The position numbers and the translations under genes are program-made. Below, one piece after another: positions 18,765 to 31,755 of a stretch of 64,000 bases of DNA. Each line of letters starts with the position of its first letter. Within the stretch, counting starts at the first letter, position 1. The DNA is from Mycolicibacterium bacteremicum. Lineage in GTDB: Bacteria > Actinomycetota > Actinomycetes > Mycobacteriales > Mycobacteriaceae. Location of the stretch: positions 42,378 to 106,377 of the forward strand of contig NZ_CALUAE010000006.1 of NCBI RefSeq assembly GCF_943913955.1, in the 5' to 3' direction. The notes beneath the pieces were generated by a model. The model did no database searches, was not told the DNA's origin, and saw only the letters and a program-made list of their open reading frames with translations.

Positions 18765-19226
18765 ATGAGACTGGAACAGATGTACCAGGAAGTGATCCTG
18801 GACCATTACAAGCACCCGCACCACCGCGGGCTGCGCGAGCCGTTCGACGCACAGGTCCACCACGTCAACCCGACCTGCGGTGACGAGGTGACCCTGCGGG
18901 TCGCGCTGTCCGACGACGGCGATACGGTGCGCGACATCTCCTATGACGGCCAGGGCTGCTCGATCAGCCAGGCCGCCACCTCGGTGCTCACCGACCAGGT
19001 GATCGGACAGAGTGTCGGCGATGCGCTCAAGACGGTCGCCGCCTTCACCGAGATGATCTCCTCGCGTGGCAATGTGGAGGGGGACGAGGATGTGATCGGC
19101 GACGGGATTGCTTTCGCCGGGGTGGCCAAGTACCCGGCGCGGGTGAAATGCGCGCTGCTCGGCTGGACGGCATTCAAGGCGGCTCTGGCCGAGGCGAGCC
19201 AGGAAGACGTGGAGGACAAGCGATGA
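18765..19226 (+). CDS. sufU: SufU zinc-dependent sulfurtransferase
   Basis: 153 residues from the ATG at 18765, four bases after the sufS stop. The three conserved Cys residues of SufU are in NPTCGDEV, GQGCSISQA and RVKCALLGW, with an Asp in the first motif. They bind Zn and accept the persulfide from SufS. The region between the second and third Cys contains the Gram-positive SufU insertion (residues about 85-110), which distinguishes it from IscU. Its stop overlaps the sufT start (ATGA). Confidence 0.94.
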   Translation: MRLEQMYQEVILDHYKHPHHRGLREPFDAQVHHVNPTCGDEVTLRVALSDDGDTVRDISYDGQGCSISQAATSVLTDQVIGQSVGDALKTVAAFTEMISSRGNVEGDEDVIGDGIAFAGVAKYPARVKCALLGWTAFKAALAEASQEDVEDKR

Positions 19227-19570
19227 GTGACACCGAAGCCGTGAACGAAGAGCTGTTGGCCGATGTCGAGGAGGCGATGCGCGATGTCGTCGATCCCGAG
19301 CTCGGGATCAACGTCGTCGACCTGGGCCTGGTCTACGGGATGAACCTGGAAGAGGGCGAGGCCGGTACGGTCGCGCTGATCGACATGACGCTGACGTCGG
19401 CGGCCTGCCCGTTGACCGATGTCATCGAGGATCAGTCCCGCAACGCCCTGGTGGGTGCCGGGCTGGTCAACGAGATCAAGATCAACTGGGTCTGGAACCC
19501 GCCGTGGGGTCCGGACAAGATCACCGACGACGGCCGCGAGCAACTGCGCGCGCTCGGATTCACCGTCTGA
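19223..19570 (+). CDS. sufT: SufT-like DUF59 protein
   Basis: 115 residues. It is a MIP18/DUF59 domain protein: VEEAMRDVVDPELGINVVDLGLVYG near the N-terminus (DPELGINVVDLGLVYG is the family hallmark), then LTSAACPLTDVIEDQ with the conserved Cys, and WNPPWGPDKITDDGR. SufT-type proteins help mature or deliver Fe-S clusters. It is the last gene of the suf operon and overlaps sufU by four bases. In M. tuberculosis the counterpart is Rv1466. Confidence 0.92.
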   Translation: MSDTEAVNEELLADVEEAMRDVVDPELGINVVDLGLVYGMNLEEGEAGTVALIDMTLTSAACPLTDVIEDQSRNALVGAGLVNEIKINWVWNPPWGPDKITDDGREQLRALGFTV

Positions 19571-20094
19571 TCCCAGCGCAGCCTGCCCACTGAGGCGACG
19601 GTCACCATCCCGGCGCGGGTGTAGTCCGTCGGCGCCCCGGCCGCGTGCCGGCGCGGGCGTGCAGCGCGGCGCATTGCCAGCAAATGGCCCGTCGCATTCC
19701 GGTGGTCGTCGGTGCTCGTCGGAACTGCATCTGGGGCCGCCGAACCCGGCTGCGCGAAGTTAGCTGATCGGTGAGCCGGCGACGAAAGACCCTCTTCGGG
19801 CATTGAATTCAATATTTCCAGCGTAATTCGATCATTCGTTTCGCAAAGACGAATCGGCAGATTCAGCTGTACGCTTGCGCGGTCTCAGTTATCGTTCGTG
19901 CTGCGACGGCCCGCCGCCGCAGCAGCGTCAAAGTTGTAGTGGCACCACATGTTTGAATGCGACGGTCACCCCCTGGTGATCGTCGCCACCGTTCGCGGTC
20001 TGTTGTGTGACGATGTGAGCTTGCGTGGGTTGCAGCTCACCTGCGCCATGCCCTCCCGCATATCTCCGGAAACACCACGAATGGGGTTATGTGC
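19571..20094. other. Intergenic region between suf operon and GH16 gene
   Basis: 524 bases without a convincing gene. The first ~180 bases are GC-rich with a 10-base direct repeat CCGGCGCGGG at 19610-19619 and 19648-19657. From about 19795 the sequence becomes AT-richer and contains the palindrome ATTGAATTCAAT (19802-19813) and a hairpin ATTCGT/ACGAAT at about 19833-19853. A stronger stem-loop follows at 19899-19924. The region probably holds the end of the suf transcript and the promoter and leader of the GH16 gene. No clear U-tract terminator is present. Confidence 0.5.
19899..19924 (+). other. Predicted stem-loop upstream of GH16 gene
   Basis: TGCTGCGACGGC (19899-19910) pairs with GCCGCCGCAGCA (19913-19924) at 11 of 12 positions. 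The only mismatch is at the A of the left arm. No T-run follows, so it is either a structured leader element or a mycobacterial-type terminator without a U-tract, about 170 bases before the GH16 start. Confidence 0.45.
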
Positions 20095-21735
20095 ATGGCT
20101 GACGACGGCACGAGGCGGCTCGACCACCGGATCTGGCTGGGCGCCGGGATGATGGCGGCCGGACTCGGCGTGGCGGTCGTATCCGGGCAGGGCGTGGCGG
20201 CCGCGGGCGCCGATGAGGGTGGTCCGGCCGGTGGCACCACATCATCGGCGAGCTCGTCGCCGGCCGACACATCCGCCGCCCCATCGGCCGGTGAGCCGGC
20301 GGCGTCCGCCGGTCCGACCGCGCGCGAGCCGAAGGCGCCGCGCACGGCCCGCACCGGCACGCTGCGGGTCCGCAGCGCCGCGGCGCCGGTCGTGCGGGTG
20401 AGCGCGACAACTCACCGCGACACCGCGTCGACCACAACGGAGCTCGAGACGCCGCGGACCGTCACCGTCGGTGAGGTAGATACCGAAAGTGGCGGCCGGA
20501 CAACAGACTCGGTGGCCGCCGCCGACGGTGTGATCGGCGCAGAGCAGCCGGACACGCCGTATGACCGTCGACGCCCGGCGTCCGACACCAGGCCGGCACG
20601 TTCCGAACGCGACACCGGCCGCGCCGACGGCGACGAGCTGACCCAGCGGCCGGTCGATGCACCCGAGAGCGACGATGTCGTGAGTCCCGTTGTCGGCCAG
20701 GTGTTCTCGACGGCCGCCGCGGCGGCCGCCAAGCCGGTGACGATCGGCAGCCTCATCGGTGACTTCATGGCGCGCCTGGGCATCAAACCGGTCAAGTTCA
20801 ACCTGGACTTCCTGCGGGTGCCGTTTCCGAAGATGATCCAGAACTGGTGGGCCGATGTCCGCACCAGGTTCTTCGGTCTGCCCCGCACCCCGGCGGTGGT
20901 CCCGCCCGTGGTGCCCGGTCCGGTGGATCCCGCACCCGGCGCAGCCGAGCCGGTGCTGTTGTGGGAGACCAACTTCACCTCCGTCGACGAGGCGATGCAG
21001 GCGTGGTCGCTGCAGAGTGGGCGGTGGGGCCAGTCGGCGGGCGAAAACCAGTACTACACAGCCGATTTCTCGAACGTCACCGTCGATGCGAACGGACATC
21101 TGGTGATCACCGTGCGTCGCGGGCCGACACCGGACGGTGCCGCCGCACCGCTCGACTACACCTCGGCGCGGGTGGTGACCTACGGCAAACAGTCGGTCCT
21201 GCCGAACAGCCGCATCGTGGCGCGCATCCAGATGCCCTACGCCAAAGGCCTGCTGCCGGCGTTCTGGATGGTGGGTCTGGAGCCGGGGCACGAGTTCGAC
21301 TGGCCACGTCAGGGTGAAGTGGACATCGCCGAGTATCCCGGGTTCGGCACCGAGGAGGGCCGGACGCATTGGACCGGCAACATCCACGGACCGGCGGTGG
21401 GTGACAACACGCTCGACGTGAAGCTCGACACCGTCGGCGCCAATATCGGAGCCGATCTGTCGCAGGGATTCCACGAGTACGGCATCGACTGGTATCCCGA
21501 CCGCATCGTCTGGCATGTCGACGGTGTGCAGACCGGACAGGTCACCAAGGTGCAGTACGAGGCACTCGGGGGTGACTGGACCCCGTTCTCCGGTGCGTGG
21601 CCGCACTATCTGATCCTCAACACGGCGGTGGGCAACCCGTGGACCGGGGACCCCGATCCCTCGGCACCGTTCGGCCCGCAGCAGATGAAGGTGGACTGGG
21701 TGAAGGTGTACTCGCTGGGCGCGGTCGCCGGCTGA
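20095..21735 (+). CDS. Secreted GH16 family glycoside hydrolase (beta-glucanase-like)
   Basis: 546 residues from the ATG at 20095, which has GGGG 8 bases upstream. An ATG six bases earlier is less well placed. The N-terminal hydrophobic segment (WLGAGMMAAGLGVAVVSG) ending in AAGA looks like a signal peptide. Residues about 40-290 are low-complexity Ala/Thr/Pro/Arg-rich and probably disordered. The C-terminal ~240 residues are a GH16 domain with the catalytic motif E-V-D-I-A-E (Glu408, Asp410, Glu413) and the typical FHEYGIDWYPDRIVWHVDG. GH16 enzymes cut beta-1,3- or beta-1,3/1,4-glucans. It sits between suf and the thioredoxin gene, where M. tuberculosis has other genes. Confidence 0.85.
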   Translation: MADDGTRRLDHRIWLGAGMMAAGLGVAVVSGQGVAAAGADEGGPAGGTTSSASSSPADTSAAPSAGEPAASAGPTAREPKAPRTARTGTLRVRSAAAPVVRVSATTHRDTASTTTELETPRTVTVGEVDTESGGRTTDSVAAADGVIGAEQPDTPYDRRRPASDTRPARSERDTGRADGDELTQRPVDAPESDDVVSPVVGQVFSTAAAAAAKPVTIGSLIGDFMARLGIKPVKFNLDFLRVPFPKMIQNWWADVRTRFFGLPRTPAVVPPVVPGPVDPAPGAAEPVLLWETNFTSVDEAMQAWSLQSGRWGQSAGENQYYTADFSNVTVDANGHLVITVRRGPTPDGAAAPLDYTSARVVTYGKQSVLPNSRIVARIQMPYAKGLLPAFWMVGLEPGHEFDWPRQGEVDIAEYPGFGTEEGRTHWTGNIHGPAVGDNTLDVKLDTVGANIGADLSQGFHEYGIDWYPDRIVWHVDGVQTGQVTKVQYEALGGDWTPFSGAWPHYLILNTAVGNPWTGDPDPSAPFGPQQMKVDWVKVYSLGAVAG

Positions 21736-21789
21736 GCCGGTCGGGGACATACTGGGAATTGGCAGTGCCGCCCCGACGTTAGGAAAAGC

Positions 21790-22143
21790 GTGAGTACAAA
21801 GGACATCACCGCAGCCGAATTCAAGTCGGTCATCGATGACAACGAGATCGTCATCGTCGACTTCTGGGCGACCTGGTGCGGTCCGTGTCGCGCCTTCGCC
21901 CCCACGTTCGGTGCCTCCGCGGACAAGCATCCCGACGTGGTGCACGCCAAGGTCGACACCGAGGCGGAACCGGAACTGGCCCAGGCCGCCGAGATCCAGG
22001 CCATCCCGACGCTGATGGCGTTCAAGAAGGGACATCAGGTCTTCCGGCAGTCCGGAGCCCTCGGGCCCGCCCAGCTCGAAGACCTGATCACCAAGATCAA
22101 GGAGTTCGACATCGACGCGGCCATCGCGTCCCAGCAGAACTGA
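21790..22143 (+). CDS. trxB1: Thioredoxin
   Basis: 117 residues from a GTG start. The redox motif WCGPC is complete (Cys30 and Cys33), with FWATWC before it and the cis-Pro in AIPTLMAF. It matches the thioredoxin of M. tuberculosis Rv1471, which is named trxB1 although it is not a reductase. The symbol is given on that basis. The gene lies between GH16 and echA12 on the same strand. Nothing regulatory stands out in the short gap before it. Confidence 0.9.
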   Translation: MSTKDITAAEFKSVIDDNEIVIVDFWATWCGPCRAFAPTFGASADKHPDVVHAKVDTEAEPELAQAAEIQAIPTLMAFKKGHQVFRQSGALGPAQLEDLITKIKEFDIDAAIASQQN

Positions 22144-22188
22144 CGACGCCGACCCGGTCACGGCGGTGCGCGCGATAGCGTGCACGTC

Positions 22189-23010
<822 letters not shown>

Positions 23011-23087
23011 CAACGAACCCAGGGCCCTGACGCGCGCGTAGCGGGCCACGACAACGCCCGACAGGCACATCAAGAGGAGGCAGCAGC

Positions 23088-24716
<1,629 letters not shown>

Positions 24717-24813
24717 GCCGCTCTGCAACGGATTTCACCGAATTTTTTCTCGCTGTTTTGCCCTTTCCCGGTCCGGGTACCCGCGACAAGGATCGGGAGT
24801 GGGGAGAACATCG

Positions 24814-25005
24814 ATGAGTGAGACGAACAAGTCCCGGGAAGAGATCCTCTCGGATTTGCGCAGCGATTACGAGAGCGGGGCCAGTATCCGGTCTCTGGTG
24901 GCCAAGACCGGCCGCTCGTATGGATCGGTGCACAGCATGTTGCTCGAATCGGGCACCCGGATGCGCAGCCGCGGCGGGCCGAATCACCGCCGACGCGCCA
25001 GCTAG
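24814..25005 (+). CDS. Small helix-turn-helix protein (Rv1473A-like)
   Basis: 63 residues from the ATG at 24814, with GGGGAG 7 bases upstream. The acidic N-terminal helix (SREEILSDLRSDYESG) is followed by a resolvase-like HTH (ASIRSLVAKTGRSYGSVHSMLLESG) and a basic tail (RMRSRGGPNHRRRAS). It matches the small conserved actinobacterial protein annotated Rv1473A in M. tuberculosis, a possible DNA-binding protein of unknown role. The 97-base gap before it is T-rich (a run of six T at about 24743) and may end the ABC-F transcript. It is convergent with the AcnR gene. Confidence 0.85.
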   Translation: MSETNKSREEILSDLRSDYESGASIRSLVAKTGRSYGSVHSMLLESGTRMRSRGGPNHRRRAS

Positions 25006-25010
25006 GCCCC

Positions 25011-25574
25011 TCAGCGCGGGTGGCGGACCGAGTCTTCGACGAGGTCGAGCACCGCACTGAGGTTCTCGGTGTCCTCACCGGACGCCAGGCGGGCGACCAG
25101 ACCGTCCAGTACGAGATCCAGATACGTCTGCAGGACGGCGCCGGGTACATCATCGCGTAGCCGGCCCGCCTGCTTCTGTTTTCGCAGTCGCTCCGTGGTG
25201 GCGGCCGACAATGCTGAGCGCTCGGCCCAACCCTGGTGAAACGCCGGGTCGTTGCGTAGCTTCCTGGCGATCTCCAGCCGGGTGACCAGCCAGTCGAACT
25301 GGTCCGGCGCGGCCAGCAGATCACGCATCACCTGAATCAGACCCTCGCGGGCGGCCACATCGGCCATCCGCTCGGCATCCTCGCGGGCCAGCTCGAAGAA
25401 CAGGGTGTCCTTGTCCTTGAAGTGATGGAAGATGGCGCCGCGCGACAGCCCGATGGTGTGTTCGAGCCGCCGCACGGTCGCCTTCTCGTATCCATACTCG
25501 GCGAAACAGCGCCGAGCCCCGTCGAGTATCTGGCGACGACGGGCCGCCAGATGGTCGTCGGTTACCCGTGGCAC
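25011..25574 (-). CDS. acnR: TetR-family repressor of aconitase, AcnR-like
   Basis: 187 residues. The TetR HTH is at residues about 10-57 (ARRCFAEYGYEKATVRRLE, then GLSRGAIFHHFKDKDTLFFEL). It follows acn by 30 bases on the same strand, the arrangement in which Corynebacterium glutamicum AcnR represses acn. M. tuberculosis Rv1474c is in the same place. The acn promoter here carries a site fitting the reported AcnR consensus, which supports the call. In C. glutamicum, citrate with Mg2+ acts as ligand. Confidence 0.88.
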   Translation of the reverse strand: MPRVTDDHLAARRRQILDGARRCFAEYGYEKATVRRLEHTIGLSRGAIFHHFKDKDTLFFELAREDAERMADVAAREGLIQVMRDLLAAPDQFDWLVTRLEIARKLRNDPAFHQGWAERSALSAATTERLRKQKQAGRLRDDVPGAVLQTYLDLVLDGLVARLASGEDTENLSAVLDLVEDSVRHPR

Positions 25575-25604
25575 GGGGTTGTACCCGGTATTTCCGTCGG
25601 TCTC

Positions 25605-28684
<3,080 letters not shown>

Positions 28685-29218
28685 GTGACCGGACCGCACC
28701 TACTGCCGCACATTCCCGCCTACATCCCGCCCGGGGTGGACATGAACCTGGTCGCCGATCAGGTGCGCGACGGCGGCGTGAGTGCGCCGGCGGGGGCGGA
28801 TCTGGCGGGTCTGCGCGAGGTGGTGTCGGCGGCCGGCGCCGACGGGATCGACCTGAAGATCGTCGTCATCGACCAGAACCCGCCCATCGACACCCCGCTG
28901 CGCGATATCGCCACCGAGGTCGGCCAGGAGTTCCCGGGATCGACGGTGCTGGCCATCAGTCCCTTCTACGCGGGCACCTACAGTCAGGTATACGACCGGG
29001 TCACTCTGGAGGCCGGTCAGGACCTTGCGAAAACCGGTGATCCGGTCCAATCTTCGAAGAATTTCGTGAGCGAGTTACAGACGCCCGACTTTCCTTGGAC
29101 GCCGTTTACCGTGGTGCTCGTGCTAGGCGTTGCGGTCGCCGCCGTTTTCACCCGCTTGCTGCAGGTTCGCGCCCGGCGGACCGTTGCTGAGAGCGGGTCT
29201 GCGGTGCCGTCGGATTAA
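28685..29218 (+). CDS. Conserved mycobacterial membrane protein (Rv1476-like)
   Basis: 177 residues from the GTG at 28685 (VTGPHLLPHIPAYIPPG), chosen because the conserved part begins there. An upstream ATG frame adds 19 residues of arginine-rich non-conserved sequence. A soluble N-terminal domain of about 135 residues (DLKIVVIDQNPPIDTPLRDIATEVG is its most conserved part) is followed by one membrane helix near the C-terminus (PFTVVLVLGVAVAAVFTRLL) and a short basic tail. This fits a C-terminally anchored protein. Function unknown. It lies upstream of ripA on the same strand, as in M. tuberculosis. Confidence 0.8.
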   Translation: MTGPHLLPHIPAYIPPGVDMNLVADQVRDGGVSAPAGADLAGLREVVSAAGADGIDLKIVVIDQNPPIDTPLRDIATEVGQEFPGSTVLAISPFYAGTYSQVYDRVTLEAGQDLAKTGDPVQSSKNFVSELQTPDFPWTPFTVVLVLGVAVAAVFTRLLQVRARRTVAESGSAVPSD

Positions 29219-29240
29219 AGGCCCGATCGCCCTGGCGAAT

Positions 29241-29309
29241 TCGAATATCACCATTCGATAACGCCGCTTCCAATTACATTCATGTAATTTGTGACTAAAG
29301 TTTCTTTAG
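29241..29309. repeat. Three consecutive inverted repeats upstream of ripA
   Basis: The 210-base gap before ripA is AT-rich and carries three perfect inverted repeats in 69 bases: TCGAAT-N6-ATTCGA (29241-29258), AATTACAT-TC-ATGTAATT (29272-29289) and CTAAAG-TTT-CTTTAG (29295-29309). They could be protein-binding sites, or small hairpins if transcribed. The rest of the gap, up to the AGGAGA ribosome site before the ATG at 29429, shows no further clear element. Confidence 0.55.
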
Positions 29310-29428
29310 GGCGTGATGTGACGTACGGTGCAAACAGTGTTTGGTGTTGCAGCTGTGATTCATGTGACTACTGACACCCATCTGAAGTGCCGTGTCGTCC
29401 GCGTTGAGCCCTAGGAGACCTGAGTCCC

Positions 29429-30892
29429 ATGAGACGCATTCCAGGCGCCTCCGCGTCCCGTTTCTACGGGCGGGTCTGTGTAGTCCCGCTCACCGTCGTC
29501 GGCCTCATGTGTGCGGGCGCGCTGCCCCACGGACCGATCACCGGGCCCATCGCCGTGGCCGATCCCGTCAAGCCGGAGGGCATCGCGGCCCTGGTGGCCG
29601 CGGTGGCCGATGCGAATCAGAAGCTGCAGGATCTCGGTGCGGCCGTGCAGGTCCAGCAGGAGAGCGTGAACAAGGCGCTGCTCGACGTGCAGAGCGCGCG
29701 TGACAACGCGGCCGCCGCGGCCGCCGAGGTCGAGGCCAGTCGGCGGGGCGTCGACGCTGCCGGCGCCGCCATCGCCGATGCCCAGCGCCGCGTCGACACC
29801 TATGCCGTGGCCGCCTATGTCAACGGGCCGTCGGCCTCCTATCTGACCGCCGCCGACCCCGACTCCGCGCTGCAGACCGCGGCCGCCGGGCAGGCACTGG
29901 CCGCCAACTCCCAGCAGGTGCTCGGCGATCTGCAGGCGGCGCGCACCGATCAGGTCAACCGCGAGTCCGCGGCCCGGCTGGCCAAGCAGAACGCCGACAA
30001 GGCCGCCGCCGATGCGCAGTCCAGCCAAGACGCCGCGGTCGCCAGCCTGACCCAGGCCCAGCAGACCTTCGGATCGCAACAGGCCGAACTGGACAAGCTG
30101 TCCGCCGAACGTGCTGCCGCACAAGCGAAACTGGACGCCGCCCGGCCCGCGCAGCCGCTGGCGGCACCATCGGCCCCGGCCGGTGACGCGCCGACCGGAC
30201 GCGCGCCGGGGGTGGCCGGCCCGGCCGTCCCGGGACCGTCGGCCGACTGGGACCGTGCACCGGGTGGGCCCGCGCCGGCCCAGTCCAGCCAGTGGGACCT
30301 CACGCTGCCGGCGATCCCGAGCGCCTTCGTCAGCGGAGATCCCATCGCGATCATCAACGCGATCCTCGGCATCATGCAGACCTCGGCCCAGCTGACCGCG
30401 GACATGGGACGCAAGTTCCTGCAGAAGCTGGGCATCCTGCCGACCCCCACCGGGTTCACCAACAACGGGGCCATTCCCCGGGTGCACGGACAGGCGGCGT
30501 CGGAGTACGTCATCAAGCGCGCCATGTCGCAGATCGGTGTGCCGTACTCCTGGGGCGGTGGCAACGCCGCCGGCAAGAGCAACGGAATCGACGGCGGCGC
30601 AGGCACAGTCGGATTCGACTGCTCAGGCCTGGTGCTCTACGCCTTCGCCGGCGTCGGCATCAAGCTGCCGCACTACTCCGGCGCGCAGTACGACATGGGC
30701 CGCAAGATCCCCACCTCGCAGATGCGCCGCGGCGATGTCCTGTTCTGGGGGCCGGGCGGTAGTCAGCACGTCGCGATCTACCTGGGCAACAACCAGATGC
30801 TCGAGGCCCCCTACACCGGCTCGCACGTCAAGATCTCGCCGGTGCGCACCAGCGGCATGACCCCGCACGCCGTCCGATACATCGAATACTGA
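29429..30892 (+). CDS. ripA: RipA peptidoglycan endopeptidase
   Basis: 487 residues. A signal peptide (VVPLTVVGLMCAGALP) is followed by a long Ala/Gln-rich coiled coil (about 45-245), a Pro-rich linker, and an NlpC/P60 domain (about 355-487). The catalytic residues are Cys398 (DCSGL), His447 (SQHVAIYLG) and Glu459 (MLEAPY), with the same spacing as Cys383/His432/Glu444 of M. tuberculosis RipA. It cleaves D-Glu-mDAP bonds for daughter-cell separation. The coiled coil is thought to occlude the active site in the zymogen. It is followed 14 bases later by ripB. Confidence 0.95.
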   Translation: MRRIPGASASRFYGRVCVVPLTVVGLMCAGALPHGPITGPIAVADPVKPEGIAALVAAVADANQKLQDLGAAVQVQQESVNKALLDVQSARDNAAAAAAEVEASRRGVDAAGAAIADAQRRVDTYAVAAYVNGPSASYLTAADPDSALQTAAAGQALAANSQQVLGDLQAARTDQVNRESAARLAKQNADKAAADAQSSQDAAVASLTQAQQTFGSQQAELDKLSAERAAAQAKLDAARPAQPLAAPSAPAGDAPTGRAPGVAGPAVPGPSADWDRAPGGPAPAQSSQWDLTLPAIPSAFVSGDPIAIINAILGIMQTSAQLTADMGRKFLQKLGILPTPTGFTNNGAIPRVHGQAASEYVIKRAMSQIGVPYSWGGGNAAGKSNGIDGGAGTVGFDCSGLVLYAFAGVGIKLPHYSGAQYDMGRKIPTSQMRRGDVLFWGPGGSQHVAIYLGNNQMLEAPYTGSHVKISPVRTSGMTPHAVRYIEY

Positions 30893-30906
30893 ACGTAGGG
30901 AATTCC

Positions 30907-31617
30907 TTGAACTCCACACGCTTTCACAAACTCAACCGGGTGCTGGCCGCGCTGGCGGTGGCCGGCGCAATGGCCATCGGCGCCGCCACCCCGGCAGCCG
31001 CGGCACCGGGGGAATGGGATCCGACCCTGCCCGCCCGGCCGAGTTCCGGGGCTCCCGGCGACCCGGTCGCCATCGCCAACGCGTCCTTCCAGGTGAGCAA
31101 GATCGCGCTGGAGACCACCCAGAGTCTGGGTTCGAAGTTCCTGCAGTCCATCGGGCTGGCACCCACCCCGGCCGCATCCACCGGCGGCCTGCCGACCGGA
31201 GCGCGGGTGCGCGGGCCCCAAGCCATCGAATACGTGATCCGCCGGGGCGGCTCCCAGATCGGTGTCCCGTACTCCTGGGGCGGTGGCACGTTGACCGGTC
31301 CCGGTCCCGGTGTCGACTACGACAACGGCAAGATCGGCTATGACTGCTCGGGCTTCACCCGCTATGCCTTCGCCGGTGTCGGCGTGCAGATCCCCAAGTA
31401 CTCGGGCGACCAGTACAACTTCGGCCGGGCCATCTCACCGTCGCAGGCCAAACGTGGCGATCTGATCTTCTGGGGCCCCGGCGGCAGCCAGCACGTGGCG
31501 ATCTATCTGGGCGGCGGCAAGATGCTGGAGGCGTCCGGCAGCGCCGAGAAGGTGACCGTCAGCCCGCTGCGCACCGCGGGGATGTCCCCGCACCTGGTGC
31601 GCATCATCGAGTCCTGA
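30907..31617 (+). CDS. ripB: RipB peptidoglycan endopeptidase
   Basis: 236 residues from a TTG start, supported by AGGGAA 7 bases upstream and by the complete signal peptide it gives (RVLAALAVAGAMAIGAATPAAA). There is no coiled-coil segment. The NlpC/P60 domain has Cys147, His196 and Glu208 at the RipA spacing. RipB is a constitutively short D,L-endopeptidase that also cuts the stem peptide. It is cotranscribed with ripA. The TTG start may lower its translation relative to ripA. Confidence 0.93.
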   Translation: MNSTRFHKLNRVLAALAVAGAMAIGAATPAAAAPGEWDPTLPARPSSGAPGDPVAIANASFQVSKIALETTQSLGSKFLQSIGLAPTPAASTGGLPTGARVRGPQAIEYVIRRGGSQIGVPYSWGGGTLTGPGPGVDYDNGKIGYDCSGFTRYAFAGVGVQIPKYSGDQYNFGRAISPSQAKRGDLIFWGPGGSQHVAIYLGGGKMLEASGSAEKVTVSPLRTAGMSPHLVRIIES

Positions 31618-31651
31618 CGTACCCGGCACGCGGGGCGGCCAACGTCGACGG

Positions 31652-31670
31652 ATTCCACACTGCCTGGAAT
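31652..31670. repeat. Inverted repeat between ripB and moxR
   Basis: ATTCCA-N7-TGGAAT with perfect 6-base arms, about 85 bases upstream of the moxR start, in a 138-base gap. It could be an operator for the moxR operon or a weak hairpin at the end of the rip transcript. No T-run follows. Confidence 0.35.
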
Positions 31671-31755
31671 AGTTGACGGCGGACGCCCGGCCACCTCGGC
31701 GGTCGCCACTGAAGTCCAGCGAGTTTGTTGCAGATCGACCGTGGGAGGAAGCTAG

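Noticed and set aside
19949..20152. 67-codon open frame before the GH16 gene
   Set aside because: It overlaps the GH16 start in another frame, has no ribosome site and no recognisable character.
24717..24813. Intrinsic terminator after the ABC-F gene
   Set aside because: A T-run is present (about 24743) but the preceding stem has only three pairs, so a terminator cannot be supported.
29219..29428. ydaO-type (cyclic di-AMP) riboswitch before ripA
   Set aside because: Such elements precede some actinobacterial wall-hydrolase genes, but the expected conserved GC-rich segments are not present here.
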